Assembly: GCA_963971405.1 (NCBI GenBank) | Contig: OZ020487.1 | Span: 37,917,039 to 37,981,038 of the forward strand | Direction: 5' to 3' | DNA length: 64,000 nucleotides | Origin: Psococerastis gibbosa | Lineage: Eukaryota; Arthropoda; Insecta; Psocodea; Psocidae | Shown: positions 12,538 to 24,100 of the stretch, piece by piece | Layout: the number at the start of each line of letters is the position of its first letter | How positions within the stretch are numbered: the first letter of the stretch is position 1 | Notes under the pieces: generated by a model | Seen by the model: the letters and a program-made list of their open reading frames with translations, nothing else | Databases searched by the model: none | What the model was told of the DNA's origin: nothing | Program-made: the position numbers and the translations under genes

Positions 12538-12949
12538 GGCGGGATTCCACATACGTACATCGTCAATGAAAATTATGAAATTGAAGGACATTTCAATTTT
12601 ACTCTATGCCATTGTTAAATTTGATCAATGATCAATTGATCATAGAGTAAAATCACAAACAAACTAAAATTAGAAAATGGCGTCATGGGATATGACAAGT
12701 ACAACTATTTTAATAGATTTCTTTAAAAAGAACGCATTTCTGTATAAAAATTATAATAAGGCGACGAAGAAAATAAATACAATTTCAAGAAACAAATGCA
12801 AACAAATTTCAAAAATTTGGCGCATACGTTTCAATAGAAAATTGTCAATTTTTGAAAAAACATGTGGAATTGCCGCCATCAATGAAAAATTGAAATGTCC
12901 TTCAATTTCATAATTTTCATTGACGATGTACGTATGTGGAATACCCGCC
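12538..12949. mobile_element. Long MITE of family A type with relic reading frame, TSD CAA
   Basis: 412 bp. Ends GGCGGGATTCCACATACG / inverse, flanked by CAA (12535-12537 and 12950-12952). The arms differ from other A copies (CGTCAATGAAAATTATG), but the core is the same. It holds the longest reading frame of the group, 12677-12913. Confidence 0.82.
12677..12913 (+). pseudogene. 78-codon relic frame inside MITE, MADF/Myb-like start
   Basis: It starts MASWDMTSTTILIDFFKKNA, then FLYKNYNKATKKINTISRNK and CKQISKIWRIRFN. The pattern, a short lead then LIDFFKKNAFLY and a Lys-rich stretch, resembles the start of MADF/Myb-SANT-like DNA-binding domains, which PIF/Harbinger elements encode in their second gene. 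The last third is made of the right inverted repeat. Other family A copies keep only the first 15-20 codons. The domain assignment is by eye. Confidence 0.4.
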
Positions 12950-13479
12950 CAAAGGCGTATGAAAATAGGCTATGAGGCGTTTTCTTATGAGTCGAGCCAT
13001 ACATCCCCGTTTGGTTATGCATGTGTACGAGCGAAATGTGAAATATTTCCATTTGAAGTATTGATAAGCCGTAATGCAAACACTGAAATGTAGGTTCTTG
13101 CTATGGTGCATTAAGCAATGAGCACCATGATCGTGATTTCTCTCCCGCGTCATGATCTAGCAGTTTCTGCGTTTGAAGTAGAATGAATAGTACAGGGTTT
13201 GTTTCTGGGGAGCTATGGCTCGCCATTTCAGTCCGCCTGTACTAGACCATCCAGTGAAATGAAGCGCATAATTTTGACTTTCTATTCCGAGCTCCGGAAG
13301 AATTGTTTTGCGGTTGCAAGGATTACTTTGACGGATAAATCTGTCCTTTTTTAAGGGTTGATTGTTGAGTTCATCGCGCTCACAATATTTACAATGCCAA
13401 CAAATCTTGAGTACAAATTCGTTTGCAAATTTTTATCTTCTGCTATTATTTCTTCTCATCCTTTTTTTTCTTTGTTTTA

Positions 13480-13863
13480 GGTGCTCATTCCATTGACCGG
13501 CTAGGGCTATTTACAAAAACAGTGACGTTGTAGCAGACATTCAAGACTTAGGCGGGGTTTCCACCGACCTCGCATTGCAGAATTGACGGAAATGTTTATT
13601 TTCCTCTATGCCATAGTTAAAATTGATCAATGATCATACAGTAAAATCACAAACACACAAACTAAAATTAAGAAATGACGTCATGGGATATGCTAAGTAC
13701 AAACATTTTAATAGATTTCAATAAAAAGAAAAATTCTAATTTCCGTCAATGTCATTTGCATTTTGCAATGCGAGGTCGGTGGAAACGCCACCTAAGTCTT
13801 GAATGTCTGCTACCACGTCACCGATTTTGTAAATAGCCCTAGCCGGTCGATGGAATGGGCGCC
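13480..13863. mobile_element. MITE family A copy, TSD TTA
   Basis: Ends GGTGCTCATTCCATTGACC and inverse, flanked by TTA (13477-13479 and 13864-13866). The inner terminal motif GGCGGGGTTTCCACCGACC lies at about 13551. The core matches the copy at 16348. Confidence 0.88.
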
Positions 13864-13909
13864 TTATGAAAATGTTGTTATAATAATATGAAAAATAAAA
13901 TAAATTGTG

Positions 13910-13990
13910 AATAGGTTAGCTGGTAGAGTAGCCCCTCGGGGCTGAAGCTCGCCTAATATAAAGCCGTTCTTCATTTCATTTCATTACATA
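13910..13990. repeat. Short dispersed repeat with TTCG-type hairpin
   Basis: AGGTTAGCTGGTAGAGTAGC, the hairpin AGCCCCTCGGGGCT, then GCTCGCCTAATATAAAG and CATTT repeats. The same unit is at 22755-22828. Confidence 0.55.
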
Positions 13991-14095
13991 AGAAAAAGAA
14001 ACCTAGCATATAAAAGGTAAATTGAAGGTTCAAGTCTGGGGATCCTCTTACCTCACCACGGCACTGTTTGGGATCATAAATGAATAAGTTAATGA

Positions 14096-14205
14096 CTTTT
14101 GCTCTATTACTAAGCCAACCTAGCGGAATTAGGGTTATTTAGCCCTCTCTTACACTAGTCTGCTTTACATGCCCTCCGAAGCATGACCAGAAGCTAGTGT
14201 TGATG
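14096..14205 (-). mobile_element. tRNA-like SINE family 1, fragment
   Basis: Inverse body: CTATTACTAAGCCAACCTAG through CATGCCCTCCGAAGCATG. Confidence 0.65.
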
Positions 14206-15789
14206 TTGTAGTGATGCAGAAACATTTCCATTTTACCTACTAATAGCTGCGCTAAAGACCAGCGTAGAAGTGCCTGTCTGTCCCAGGCAACTGAAGCACC
14301 AAGCTTTCAAACAGCGCCCTGAACTAGATAATGAACCGCTGACTGAACACTGACCAATATGATCGGGTGGTTCGAATCCAGGTCGAGGATTTTTTATCGG
14401 CCAAACTAGGAAGCTCTGCTTTATCATGCGTAGTATCGAATTTTCTGTCCGGAGAGCCCCGCGAACCGCGGTGAATTCTTGTTAGATTCCTTGTACAAAA
14501 TCAGTTAGTTAGAAATAATTGGGACGGTTTTTCAAATTATTTCAATTTTCAGTGAAAATTATTTTTAAGGTGGCCCCCACTACTTCCATGGCAATTCAAT
14601 TTGTCTTTTACTTATGTCATTTCAAAATATGGGGATTTTGCCAGCCGTTTAATTTTTGACGTGACAACGTCTAATAAATCGATGACAGCTGGCTGGAATA
14701 CTGAGTGCATGTACGAAAAGGGGTTACGTTACGCCGATTTTAATCGAAAATAGGCCTTTTTGGGGGGTGTTAATATCAATTTGAAAACTTTACTTTAGTT
14801 CTTTTCCACCTTTCTTACTCTTTCGAGACATATATTCAGTTTTACTATCCGTCTCTTCGTTCAGGCTCGGGTGAGTGTATAAACCATCCGTGTTTAGGCG
14901 GAAAACGGTTTGAAAGGGTACTTTTCCAATTACATAGATACATAGAGTAAAAAAATTCCACAGCCTGCAATTTTCACCCGAAATGAATTTTTAATGTCTT
15001 AGAAGCAGAAGCATTAGTACGAATTCAGGTTTCAAACAAGTATAAATACTTAGTTTCAAAATCACCCCCTCACCCCTTAAACACGAGTTGAATTGCATGG
15101 GCTGGTTTAAAGCAATTTTTTGGGCAGATATAGAAGGCCTATCGAAATTTAAATTATACCCATGTCTTCTTCCTCGTTCAGGCCATGCTATATTTCTGGT
15201 GATCAACCAAGGGTTTTGGCTTTGGGGGGTGGAAACGTCAGGGGGTGCGCACGATTTTCAACAAAAAATGGCCTATTTTGGCCGCGTTATTATCTATTTA
15301 AAAAATTCATACTATTTCAGCTATACGATATGGGACTACGACCATTTACACACAAGTCATGCGGGCCTCGCGGCAGGCGCATTTTGTTTTTAAGTAATAT
15401 TTATTGATTTAGGCGTTGTCACGTTAAACTATCGTCTGTAAACCGACTTTACAGACCAACCAATTTTTTTTAATATATTGTAGTAGGCCTATCACTACTT
15501 AAACTGATGGAACTCGTAATCTCTCTACTTGTCGTTGTCTATTGTCGAGGACTGTTGTAGCGGTATGGAAGAGGTCGGTGAATTTTGCTGTGTCGCTGGA
15601 ACCGCTCGGCAATTGTTTAGGTGAAAGTAATGTCAGGTACTTGTAGGTCTGAGCGGCAGACCGTGCACCGTATCATTCCTTGGTACACCGTTAATCAGTT
15701 CATCCAGTACTCTCTACTTTTGAAGCCACGATTCATCTTTTAGGTCGTCACTCAAGAAGACTTCCTCATTACCGTGTAGAACGGTTACA
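14206..15789. other. Unassigned intergenic sequence
   Basis: A tRNA-like B box (GGTTCGAATCC, 14371) stands without a fold. Overlapping frames near 15088-15407 have no recognisable product. Confidence 0.4.
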
Positions 15790-16250
15790 AGTAAATAAAT
15801 AAATAACATTTAACAAAGGGTTAGTTGGACTTAAATTGCCTGCTGTGTTAATGGTCATTAGAGACAGATGTCTTACAGTCATCGAACAATTAGGGTGGAT
15901 CCTATTGTCAGGGGGAGTGGGTGATATTTCGGGAGTGTGTGCTACTCCCGTCATCAGACTTAGTCCTGAGAAGAACTGATGGTTTCTGGACGATTACCTG
16001 CTCTTGTATTTTTCTCATGAGCAATGAGTCAATCGTCCAAACACCATCAGTCCTTATCAGGACTAAGCCTAATGATGGCAGTAGCACCCCGCCTGAAACG
16101 TGGTCCCTTCTTCTGACAATGTGCTCTGCCCTAATTGCTCGATGACTATGAGGCCCCTGCCTCTAATTACTATTAACACAGCAGTCAATGTAAGTGTTAA
16201 ATAATATTGCACCATTGCCATTAACCTTTACCAATAAATAAATAAATTAC
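15790..16250. mobile_element. Fold-back element with arms over 150 bp
   Basis: CATCAGACTTAGTCCTGAG (15951) pairs with CAGGACTAAGCCTAATGATG (16056). Pairing continues outward through ATCGAACAATTAGGGTG with CCCTAATTGCTCGAT and GCTGTGTTAAT with ATTAACACAGC. The loop is about 40 bases near 16010. No reading frame explains it. Confidence 0.7.
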
Positions 16251-16254
16251 TTTT

Positions 16255-16347
16255 ATTCTATTTACTAAGCCAAGCTAGGCTATGAAGTCCTTCCTCTCTT
16301 ATACTCAACTAGGATGGCCGAGGACCACCTGCTTACATGCTCTCTAA
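16255..16347 (-). mobile_element. tRNA-like SINE family 1, cut by a MITE
   Basis: Inverse SINE body (TTTACTAAGCCAAGCTAGG...) stopping exactly at the TSD of the MITE at 16348. Confidence 0.55.
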
Positions 16348-16731
16348 GGTGCCCACTCCATTGACCGGCTAGGGCTATTTCCAAAAACGGTGACGTGGTA
16401 GCAGACATTCAAGACTTAGGTGGCGTTTCCATCGACCTCGCATTGCAGAATTGACGGAAATGTTTATTTTCCTCTATGCCATAGTTAAAATTGATCAATG
16501 ATCATACAGCAAAATCACAAACAAACAAACTAAAATTAAAAAATGGCGTCATGGGATATGTTAAGTACAAACATTTTAATAGATTTCTATAAAAAGAAAA
16601 ATTCTAATTTCCGTCAATGTCATTTGCATTTTGCAATGCGAGGTCGGTGGAAACCCTGCCTAAGTCTTCAATGTCTGCTACCACGTCACTGTTTTTGTAA
16701 ATAGCCCTAGCCGGTCGATGGAATGGGCACC
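16348..16731. mobile_element. MITE family A copy, TSD TAA
   Basis: Flanked by TAA (16345-16347 and 16732-16734). Arms carry GGCTAGGGCTATTTCC and GACGTGGTAGCAGACATTC. It seems to have landed in a minus-strand SINE (16255-16347). Confidence 0.88.
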
Positions 16732-17221
16732 TAACTAATGCAATACAGCCGCGCAGATATTCCTCAGCTAATTCATTCATGTAGGCTCCCCACACGCCGT
16801 ACTTCCCATACTTTGGTAAGTAAAATTTTTGCAACTGTAACTTTTTTTTAAACTAATTGTAACTCGTATAACAAGATGTGCACTATAACGAGTTCAGTTA
16901 TTGTTCGTCAATGTGAAAAATAATGGTTCATGGCTTTGTTTATGCGTGGTCTATTTCCGTGCCCTTGTCGCCTAGAGGGATATCATTTATAGCCGCCTTC
17001 GTACTGTTATGAAGATAAGTCTCAATCCTAGTGTACCTATGTAGGCCTTGATATGAAGACCAGACCATATTTCTTTATCGCATTACGCCTGCCCTGCTGT
17101 TTATGTCTGACTTATGAACTTTACTAACGCAGGTTTCATACATACTGTGTAGCTTAACAATTTATCCTGTGCTGTTGACTGCCGATTATGATTCGGTTTC
17201 GTTGTAGAAGTGATATGCTAC

Positions 17222-17390
17222 AGCTCGGAGTCCTACACTTGCTACATTTTCTGGCCATGCTTCGGAGGGCATGTAAAGCAGGCGGTCCCGGGCCTTCCTG
17301 GTTGAGTGTAAAAGAGTGCTTTATAGCCCTAACTTCGCTAGGTTGGCTTAGTAATAGAACAAAAATTTGTTATTTATTTATTATGCTCAC
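17222..17390 (+). mobile_element. tRNA-like SINE family 1, 5' truncated
   Basis: It starts in GGAGTCCTACAC and runs through GCCATGCTTCGGAGGGCATG to the tail. Confidence 0.72.
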
Positions 17391-17463
17391 TCACAGGGGG
17401 CTTTTGATGAATCTTATGTTCTTTCACCCGCAATCTAATGGATTTGAAATACCCTCATGCTTC

Positions 17464-17679
17464 GGCGGCTATTCCACCGACGTCGTTTTTCAATGTGCAT
17501 GAGCATGACGTGGTTGCAGACATCATTAATGTCTCTACCATATTATAACTTAATTTATAACAGATAAGTGAAGTATCTACATTATAGTCTCCTTAAAATA
17601 TGGCAGAGACTTATTAATGATGTCTGCTACCACGTCATGCGCATGCGCAATGAAAAACGACGTCGGTGGAATAGCCGCC
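17464..17679. mobile_element. MITE family B copy
   Basis: GGCGGCTATTCCACCGACG at the left and its inverse at the right. The core contains GTTGCAGACATCATTAATG, ACCATATTATAACTTAATT and AGTATCTACATTATAGTCTC. It ends about 250 bases before the Ssdp start codon. Confidence 0.85.
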
Positions 17680-17884
17680 AAAAGGTATAAAATGAGGAAA
17701 TGTATTTTAACCGCAAAACAGCAATGGCGGATCCAGACTGTTTAGGCGCCACTGTTACGTTTTCTCTCTGTTATTATCTGTATGAAACTTTATTATTGAT
17801 CCTCATTTGTGAATTTGTATGTTTACTAAGTGATAGCTGGCTTAGTGCTTGCATCTAATCTGTTATTTTCCTTTTGGGTTTCAG

Positions 17885-17924
17885 GCGGCGATGTTAAATT
17901 AAGTGGCACACAAGTTCGGAAGGA
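17885..17924 (+). other. Ssdp 5' UTR end of the start-codon exon
   Basis: A pyrimidine-rich tract and TTTCAG acceptor end at 17884. The exon therefore probably begins at 17885, with about 40 untranslated bases before the ATG, so the promoter and first exon lie further upstream. Confidence 0.5.
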
Positions 17925-18109
17925 ATGTATGCCAAAGGTAAAGGATCGTCGGTGCCTTCCGACGCACAAGCAGGCGAAAAGCTTGCGCTGTACGTTTACG
18001 AATATTTGTTGCATGTGGGTGCACAGAAAGCGGCGCAAACATTTCTCTCTGAGATAAGATGGGAGAAAAATATTACACTGGGAGAGCCGCCTGGGTTCCT
18101 GCATTCTTG
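17925..18109 (+). CDS. Ssdp: Ssdp coding exon 1 (LisH region)
   Basis: It encodes [20 protein letters not shown] and continues through the LisH helices to GEPPGFLHS. It ends two bases into a Trp codon before GTAAGC. Confidence 0.95.
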
Positions 18110-21100
18110 GTAAGCCTAGAGAACTAACAGGTTCGACTTTCGTAAAATGACCTCTTAGTTGTAATATGGGGGTCTATTGAGCTTGGTTAGGAGGATAGAA
18201 AATAGGATAAAATCAATGGAGAATTTTAAAACCTTATAAAAATGCACAATGTTCATATACTGTACTGTTGAGGATTATACGAGGCTTGATCGATGAGTTC
18301 GTGGAAAACAGTTCCAATCTGTTAAAAAACCATGCCCCTATTTCCCCCCCCCCCCCCCTGTTGACAAGTGGTCCTTTCCTCAAGTTTTTTTATACCACTG
18401 AGAAAGTAATTATGACTGTGGTCTCTCGTATGACGTTATCATTTGAGCCACATCTCTTGCCCCCGAGCGATTTCTTCAAATTTGGGAACAAAAAATAATC
18501 AGATGGTGCCAGGGCTGGTGAATATGGTGGGTGAGGTAGAAGCTTAATTCCTGAACTTTTGAGGCCACCAATGCTGATGATCATGTCTCGTAGGTATGGA
18601 ACCTTGAGTAGGGGTATACACGGCTTACCACACTGCCAAGCTATATTTTTTTTACAACCCCTTTTAAAACCCTTTTTGGTGTTGCTACTCTATTGAATAA
18701 GTTAAACACGAAAAAAGACTCAGAATTTAAATGCAGAGGTGTTTGCAGATTTTCTCACATGGTTCTTTATTTGAAGCCGCTATAGTTTCAGGTATAAGTC
18801 AACAAGTCTTGCATTGACATGAAAACAATGTAACGTAACTTTCTAGGTGGGGTGTGTTTTGGGACTTATATTGTGCGGCGCCTGAAAGAAGAGATACGTG
18901 CGAGCATTCTAGTGAAGCGAAGGCCTTCCACGACTACGGATTTGTCAACTCTGGGTACGGTGTCAATGGGGGTCTCGCCCCCAGTCCCCTTGGTCAGATG
19001 CCCCCCAACGATGGCATGCCAGGTAAGCTTAGCTGCTTATTCAAGACCTCAAGAGAGTTCAGTGTGTATGCGGGGTTTCCACCGACCTGCTAGTGCTAAA
19101 TACAAATCCGGTGACGTGGTAACAGACATTCAAGACTTAGGCGGGGTTTCCACCGACCTCGCATTGCAGAATGCAAATGACATTGACGGAAATGTTTGTT
19201 TTACTCTATGCCATAGTCAAAAATTGATCAATGATCTTAGAGTAAAATCACAAACAAACAAACTAAAATTAAAAAAATGGCTTCATGGGATATGTCAAGT
19301 ACAAACATTTTAATAGATTTCTATAAACAGAAAAATTCAAATTTCCGTCAATGTCATTTGCATTCTGCAATGTGAGGTCGGTGGAAACCCCGCCAAAGTC
19401 TTGAATGTCTGTTACCACGTCACCGTATTTGTATTTAGCATTAGCAGGTCGGTGGAAACCGCGCCTTCGCTGGTGTCATCCTTTGTACTCGTCAATCTTT
19501 TAGGTACTATAAGGCTGGCTGAGTTGTAAATATTTCACTCTGTTCTCAAACATCTTTTGGAGTTGTGTCATTCAATTGTTTTGGTCAAGCTTGGTTTTGT
19601 AAATATATTTTTTCGAAGACACATGTCGGAGAATGTGGGTTTTTAGAAACTACTTGGGTGGAGGGGGCCGGGGCCCTCTAGTCGCTGACAATGTCGTCCT
19701 AAACGTTGTCATTTTTTTTCTTTATTCAATCCATTCCCCTGACCAGACCGATTGAGTGATACTTACTCAAAAGATAAAGACTGATGTTCTGTATGTTACG
19801 ATTCACATTGTGGAATGCAAGATTATCCTGTGCTACCTACTACCATCTCTTCTCTCTTTGGTTTTTCTTCAAGCCCTGCTCCAAAAAGAGCCTGCAACAA
19901 AGTAAGATCCTTCCGATCATTTCGATCAGGCATCACATTTCTCCTCAACCCTTTGCATCTCACTTCCGATACCTGGAATCGAGCCCGATCCTCCTGGGTG
20001 AGATCCAGGTATCCTGGCCACTGGACTCAAGGATCTCCTTTACAAGTGCTTCGATAGAGTGAAGCTTGCTCTTTAGTTGCCACTCCATGCTCACAAGTAT
20101 GGCCACCTAGAGACCAGTTCCTTCGTGTCGTCTTAGTTAGTTGCCTTCTGCCCAATTTCAGGCAATACGCAGCTGAGGCACATCCTTAAGTTTTGGTTAT
20201 GCTGATCCTGAACACTGGTCATTTTCAGCGTATATGTTTGGTAGGTTGTGGGTTTGGTCTTGTAGGTTATACTACCAACACTTAGAGCAAGCACATTCTG
20301 TTCATATTTTGTTAGTAGGTGGGCCAGTGCCTCCGGGGTTTTTCCCCAACAGTAGCATGAGGCCGTCTCCTCCCACGCAGCAACAGAGCCCGCACCCGCA
20401 GCACGGCCAGATGATGAGTGGCCAACCGTTCATGGGCCCCAGATATCCGACAGGGCCTCGAGGGGGTCCCGGTGTCCGGATGCCCATGGGGTCCGACTTC
20501 AATGGCCCTCCTATGTCTAACAGTCTGGATCCTAGCCGACAGGGGCCTCCTGTTATGTCTACAATGGGTAAGTATGACCAGAGGATTCCAAAAATTAAAG
20601 ATCAAACTAATTTTGAGCTCATGGTATGTTCTACGGACTATAGTAACTAACAGAACGACTCTGCTGTATTCTATTTGGAGGTTTGATGGACTACTTTCGT
20701 ATAGGAAAATGCTTCGGCCTAAAGAATCATATCTCGGGCCCAGCCGCGCCCAATTAATCAAAACAATTGAATTTGACGTCCATATTCAATGGATTTATAT
20801 ACGCTAGGCTTCCCTTTCTCTGGGTCTACAGCCCTTAGGCGCGGTTTCCACCGACCGGCTAGGGCTAAATACAAATACGGTGACGTGGTAACAGACATTC
20901 AGGACTTAGGCGGGGTTTCCACCCACCTCGCATTGCCGAATGCAAATGACATTGACGGAAATGTTTGTTTTTCTTTTTATAGAAATCTATTAAAATGTTT
21001 GTAATTAACATATCCCCTACGCCATTTTTTAATTTTAGTTTGTTTGTTTGTGATTTTACCCTATGATCATTGATAAATTTTAACTATGACATAGAGTAAA

Positions 21101-24100
21101 ACAAACATTTCCGTCAATGCCACTTGCATTCTGCAATGCGAGGTCGGTGGAAACCCCGCCTAAGTCTTGAATGTCTATTACCACGTCACTGTATTTGTAT
21201 TTAGCCCTAGCCGGTCGGTGGAAACCCCGCCTTCATGGGCTTTGGCCGGCCCAGCAACATTCCTTTTGTACGACGTTCGACCATCTAGGGACTCCCAATT
21301 CGCGGGGTAGGTTTGTAATTCGTCCCTGTAGTCTTCTTCCCATCATGCTCGTTTTGTAAATTATGGTCGGTATGCAGTCTTCTGACATTTTTACGACGTG
21401 TCCCAGCAGCCTTGAACGTTGCGCTTTTACAAAATTCTCCATTGTGTCTTGCGTACGAATACTATATATAAGTACTATGCGAAAGTAGTCCACATACTAC
21501 CATATTATGATAAGGTGGCTATTCCACCGACTAATTTGCTTCACTAATCGTGGTAGCAGACATCATTAATAAGTCTCTACCATATTATAACTTAATTTAT
21601 AATAGATAAGTTAAGTATCTACATAATATTCTCCTTACAACAAAACAAACAAAAATCTCAAAACACAAGTGAATTAGTGAAGCAAATTGGCCGGTGGAAT
21701 GCCGCCAAAAGCAGTAAATTAACTAAAGCGCCTAGATGAACCTGTTCGGGATGAGGAGAATTAATGGGTGGTCAGGAAATAATAGCCGCTAATAGGAAAC
21801 CAGTAAAGGTTTTCTGGGGCCCGAATATCTACTTTTACCATTCTTATCTCAGATAAATAAATAATGACGTTATTTTTTACTGAGACCACCCCTAGCTCTT
21901 ACACTCAACTAGAAGTCAATACTACAATTTACAGTACATTTTTTATCGAATTACTATTGCCTTAAAACTACATAAATGAGCGCTCACTCAAACACACAAG
22001 CATGGACCAGTTCGAATAAATCCTAGTCTATATTGTATTTGTAATTAGATGCTTCTTTCACGGATGTACTACATGTAGCCATAGTCATTAATCTCCCCAC
22101 CCATCTGGGGAATGAATGTTACATTATTATTTTCTCTCTTTCTCGTTTGTTGTTTTTTTTTTGCATGAAAAAATGTTATATATATTAATTTTTAAAATAA
22201 TAAATAAAATAGTAGTGGAGTGCCGTAAGCTTTATACCTCTGAATCCAGGGACAGTCCATGAATATTTCTAAAAATTTTGAAAATGTGTTGTTAGTGGTA
22301 TATAGAAAAACGTTAAAAAAAAAATTTGTCCGCTCTCAATTTTTAACTACAGGGTGTGGAAGCATAACTTCCTCTTTTTGTAATGCGCGCCATTCGGTCG
22401 GTGGATGTCTTAGCGAAGTGTTTATGGTCTCGTTCGAGAGGTGGGACTATACACTTTTGTCTTAGGCGTTCATAGTTCCGAAGATCCAAACATTTAGATC
22501 ACGTCCCCTATTCTCGATACATTGAGTATTAGTGGAGCGCCGTAAGTCAAAAAAATGGAAATGCCTCGGAATTCAAGTCCAGTCAATGAATATTTATTAA
22601 AACTTTGAAAATGTGTTTTTAATAGTATATAGAAAAATGTTAAAAAAAATTCTATATACCACTAACAACACATTTTCAATTTTTTTATAAATATTCATGG
22701 ACTGTCCCTGGATTCCGAGGTTTTACAATTTTTTTGTCTAATTGCACTCCACTATAGGTTAGATGGTAGAGTAGCCCTTCGGGGCTAAAGCTCGCCTCAT
22801 GTAAAGACGTTTCTTTTTTCATTCATTAATTAATTCTAGAGTCTCAAATAGCAGAAGGTTTCCATGAGACTCTTAACATGTACAACAGTATGGTAATAAT
22901 TGTATTAACTGCGGCATCTGAACTCCATATAATTTTTAACTGTTTGCAGGTGGCAATCCTCGGATGAACCCCCCGCGAGGGCCTGGTATGGGGCCGATGG
23001 GACCAGGCTCATACGGCCCTGGTATGCGAGGGCCTCCTCCTGGCAATAGTATGGGGCTAGGGGGGCCCGGTGGACCTCCAGGACCAGGGGGCCCCGGGAT
23101 GCCGGGGTTCTCGATGGCCGGGCCGGGCCCCGGAAGACCGCAATGGACTCCTAACACCTGCTCTTCTATGACTTATTCCAGTTCTTCGCCTGGAAATTAT
23201 GTTGTACACCCCGGGTCATCAGGCCCACCCGGACCAGGTATGTAGTCTTTGCCATCTTACGTAAGATTAGGCTTGTTATTCTCGTATTTTCAATTAAAAA
23301 ATTCAAATTAAAAAAAAAGTAATTCTCATTAAAAATACTTTTTGCCGATGGAAAAGAATTAATTTAATAATTCGTACAATATTTAAGTCTACTCCTACCA
23401 ACTTCAGTACGTTGAATCCTCCTATCTTAATAAGGCATGGACATCGGATATGATTTTGTTGGTAATAATCGTAGTCACCGTAGTTGTATGTTCATTTTCT
23501 CATACATTGAAATCCCTTTTGGTATGCCTAAAAATGATGTCGGTCGTTTCCAAATGTTGCACTGCTTTATGATGTTTTTGTATTGGAACTACTATGATTC
23601 TTAGGTCTACATCTAGCGGTAGTAGGGTCCAACCATAAGTCTTCATAGCGATCTGTCTCTATTGCTGGTCTGAAGATTCTTCCTGTTCCCTCTTAGTGCC
23701 GCGTGAGCCGGACCCATTTCTTATACTCCACCCGGTCTTGAGCTCGGCCATTGCTTTTCTCTTGCTCCGGCGAGTTGTTTGACTCTTTACTCGAGGCCGA
23801 TGGGTCTTCTACCCTGTGGCCTTGCTCCGCCAACCTCCGGGTGGTCCTATTCTCATCCATCCTTTGGACGTGGCCAAACCATTGCTGGTCAGAAGATAAA
23901 CCCTTGAAATATTAATCATCAACATGACCTTGTGCATTATAAAGTAGTCTTATTGCCTAAATCCGTTGTAGAACTAAAATTTTACCATAATTTAGTCCGC
24001 ATGCCTTTTCCAGGGACGCCGATCATGCCAAGCCCACAAGATAGCAGTAACAGCGGGAACGAGAACATGTACACATTGATGAAGTCAGTACCAGGGGGCT

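Noticed and set aside
14320..14410. Possible tRNA near GGTTCGAATCC
   Set aside because: A B-box match only; no A box at the right distance and no cloverleaf.
15088..15407. Overlapping plus-strand frames of 81 and 101 codons
   Set aside because: No domain, splice signal or homologous pattern; the two frames overlap and neither is favoured.
20302..20807. Long alternative frames over Ssdp exon 3, both strands
   Set aside because: They arise from the GC-rich, repetitive exon; only the frame joined to the LUFS exons is conserved.
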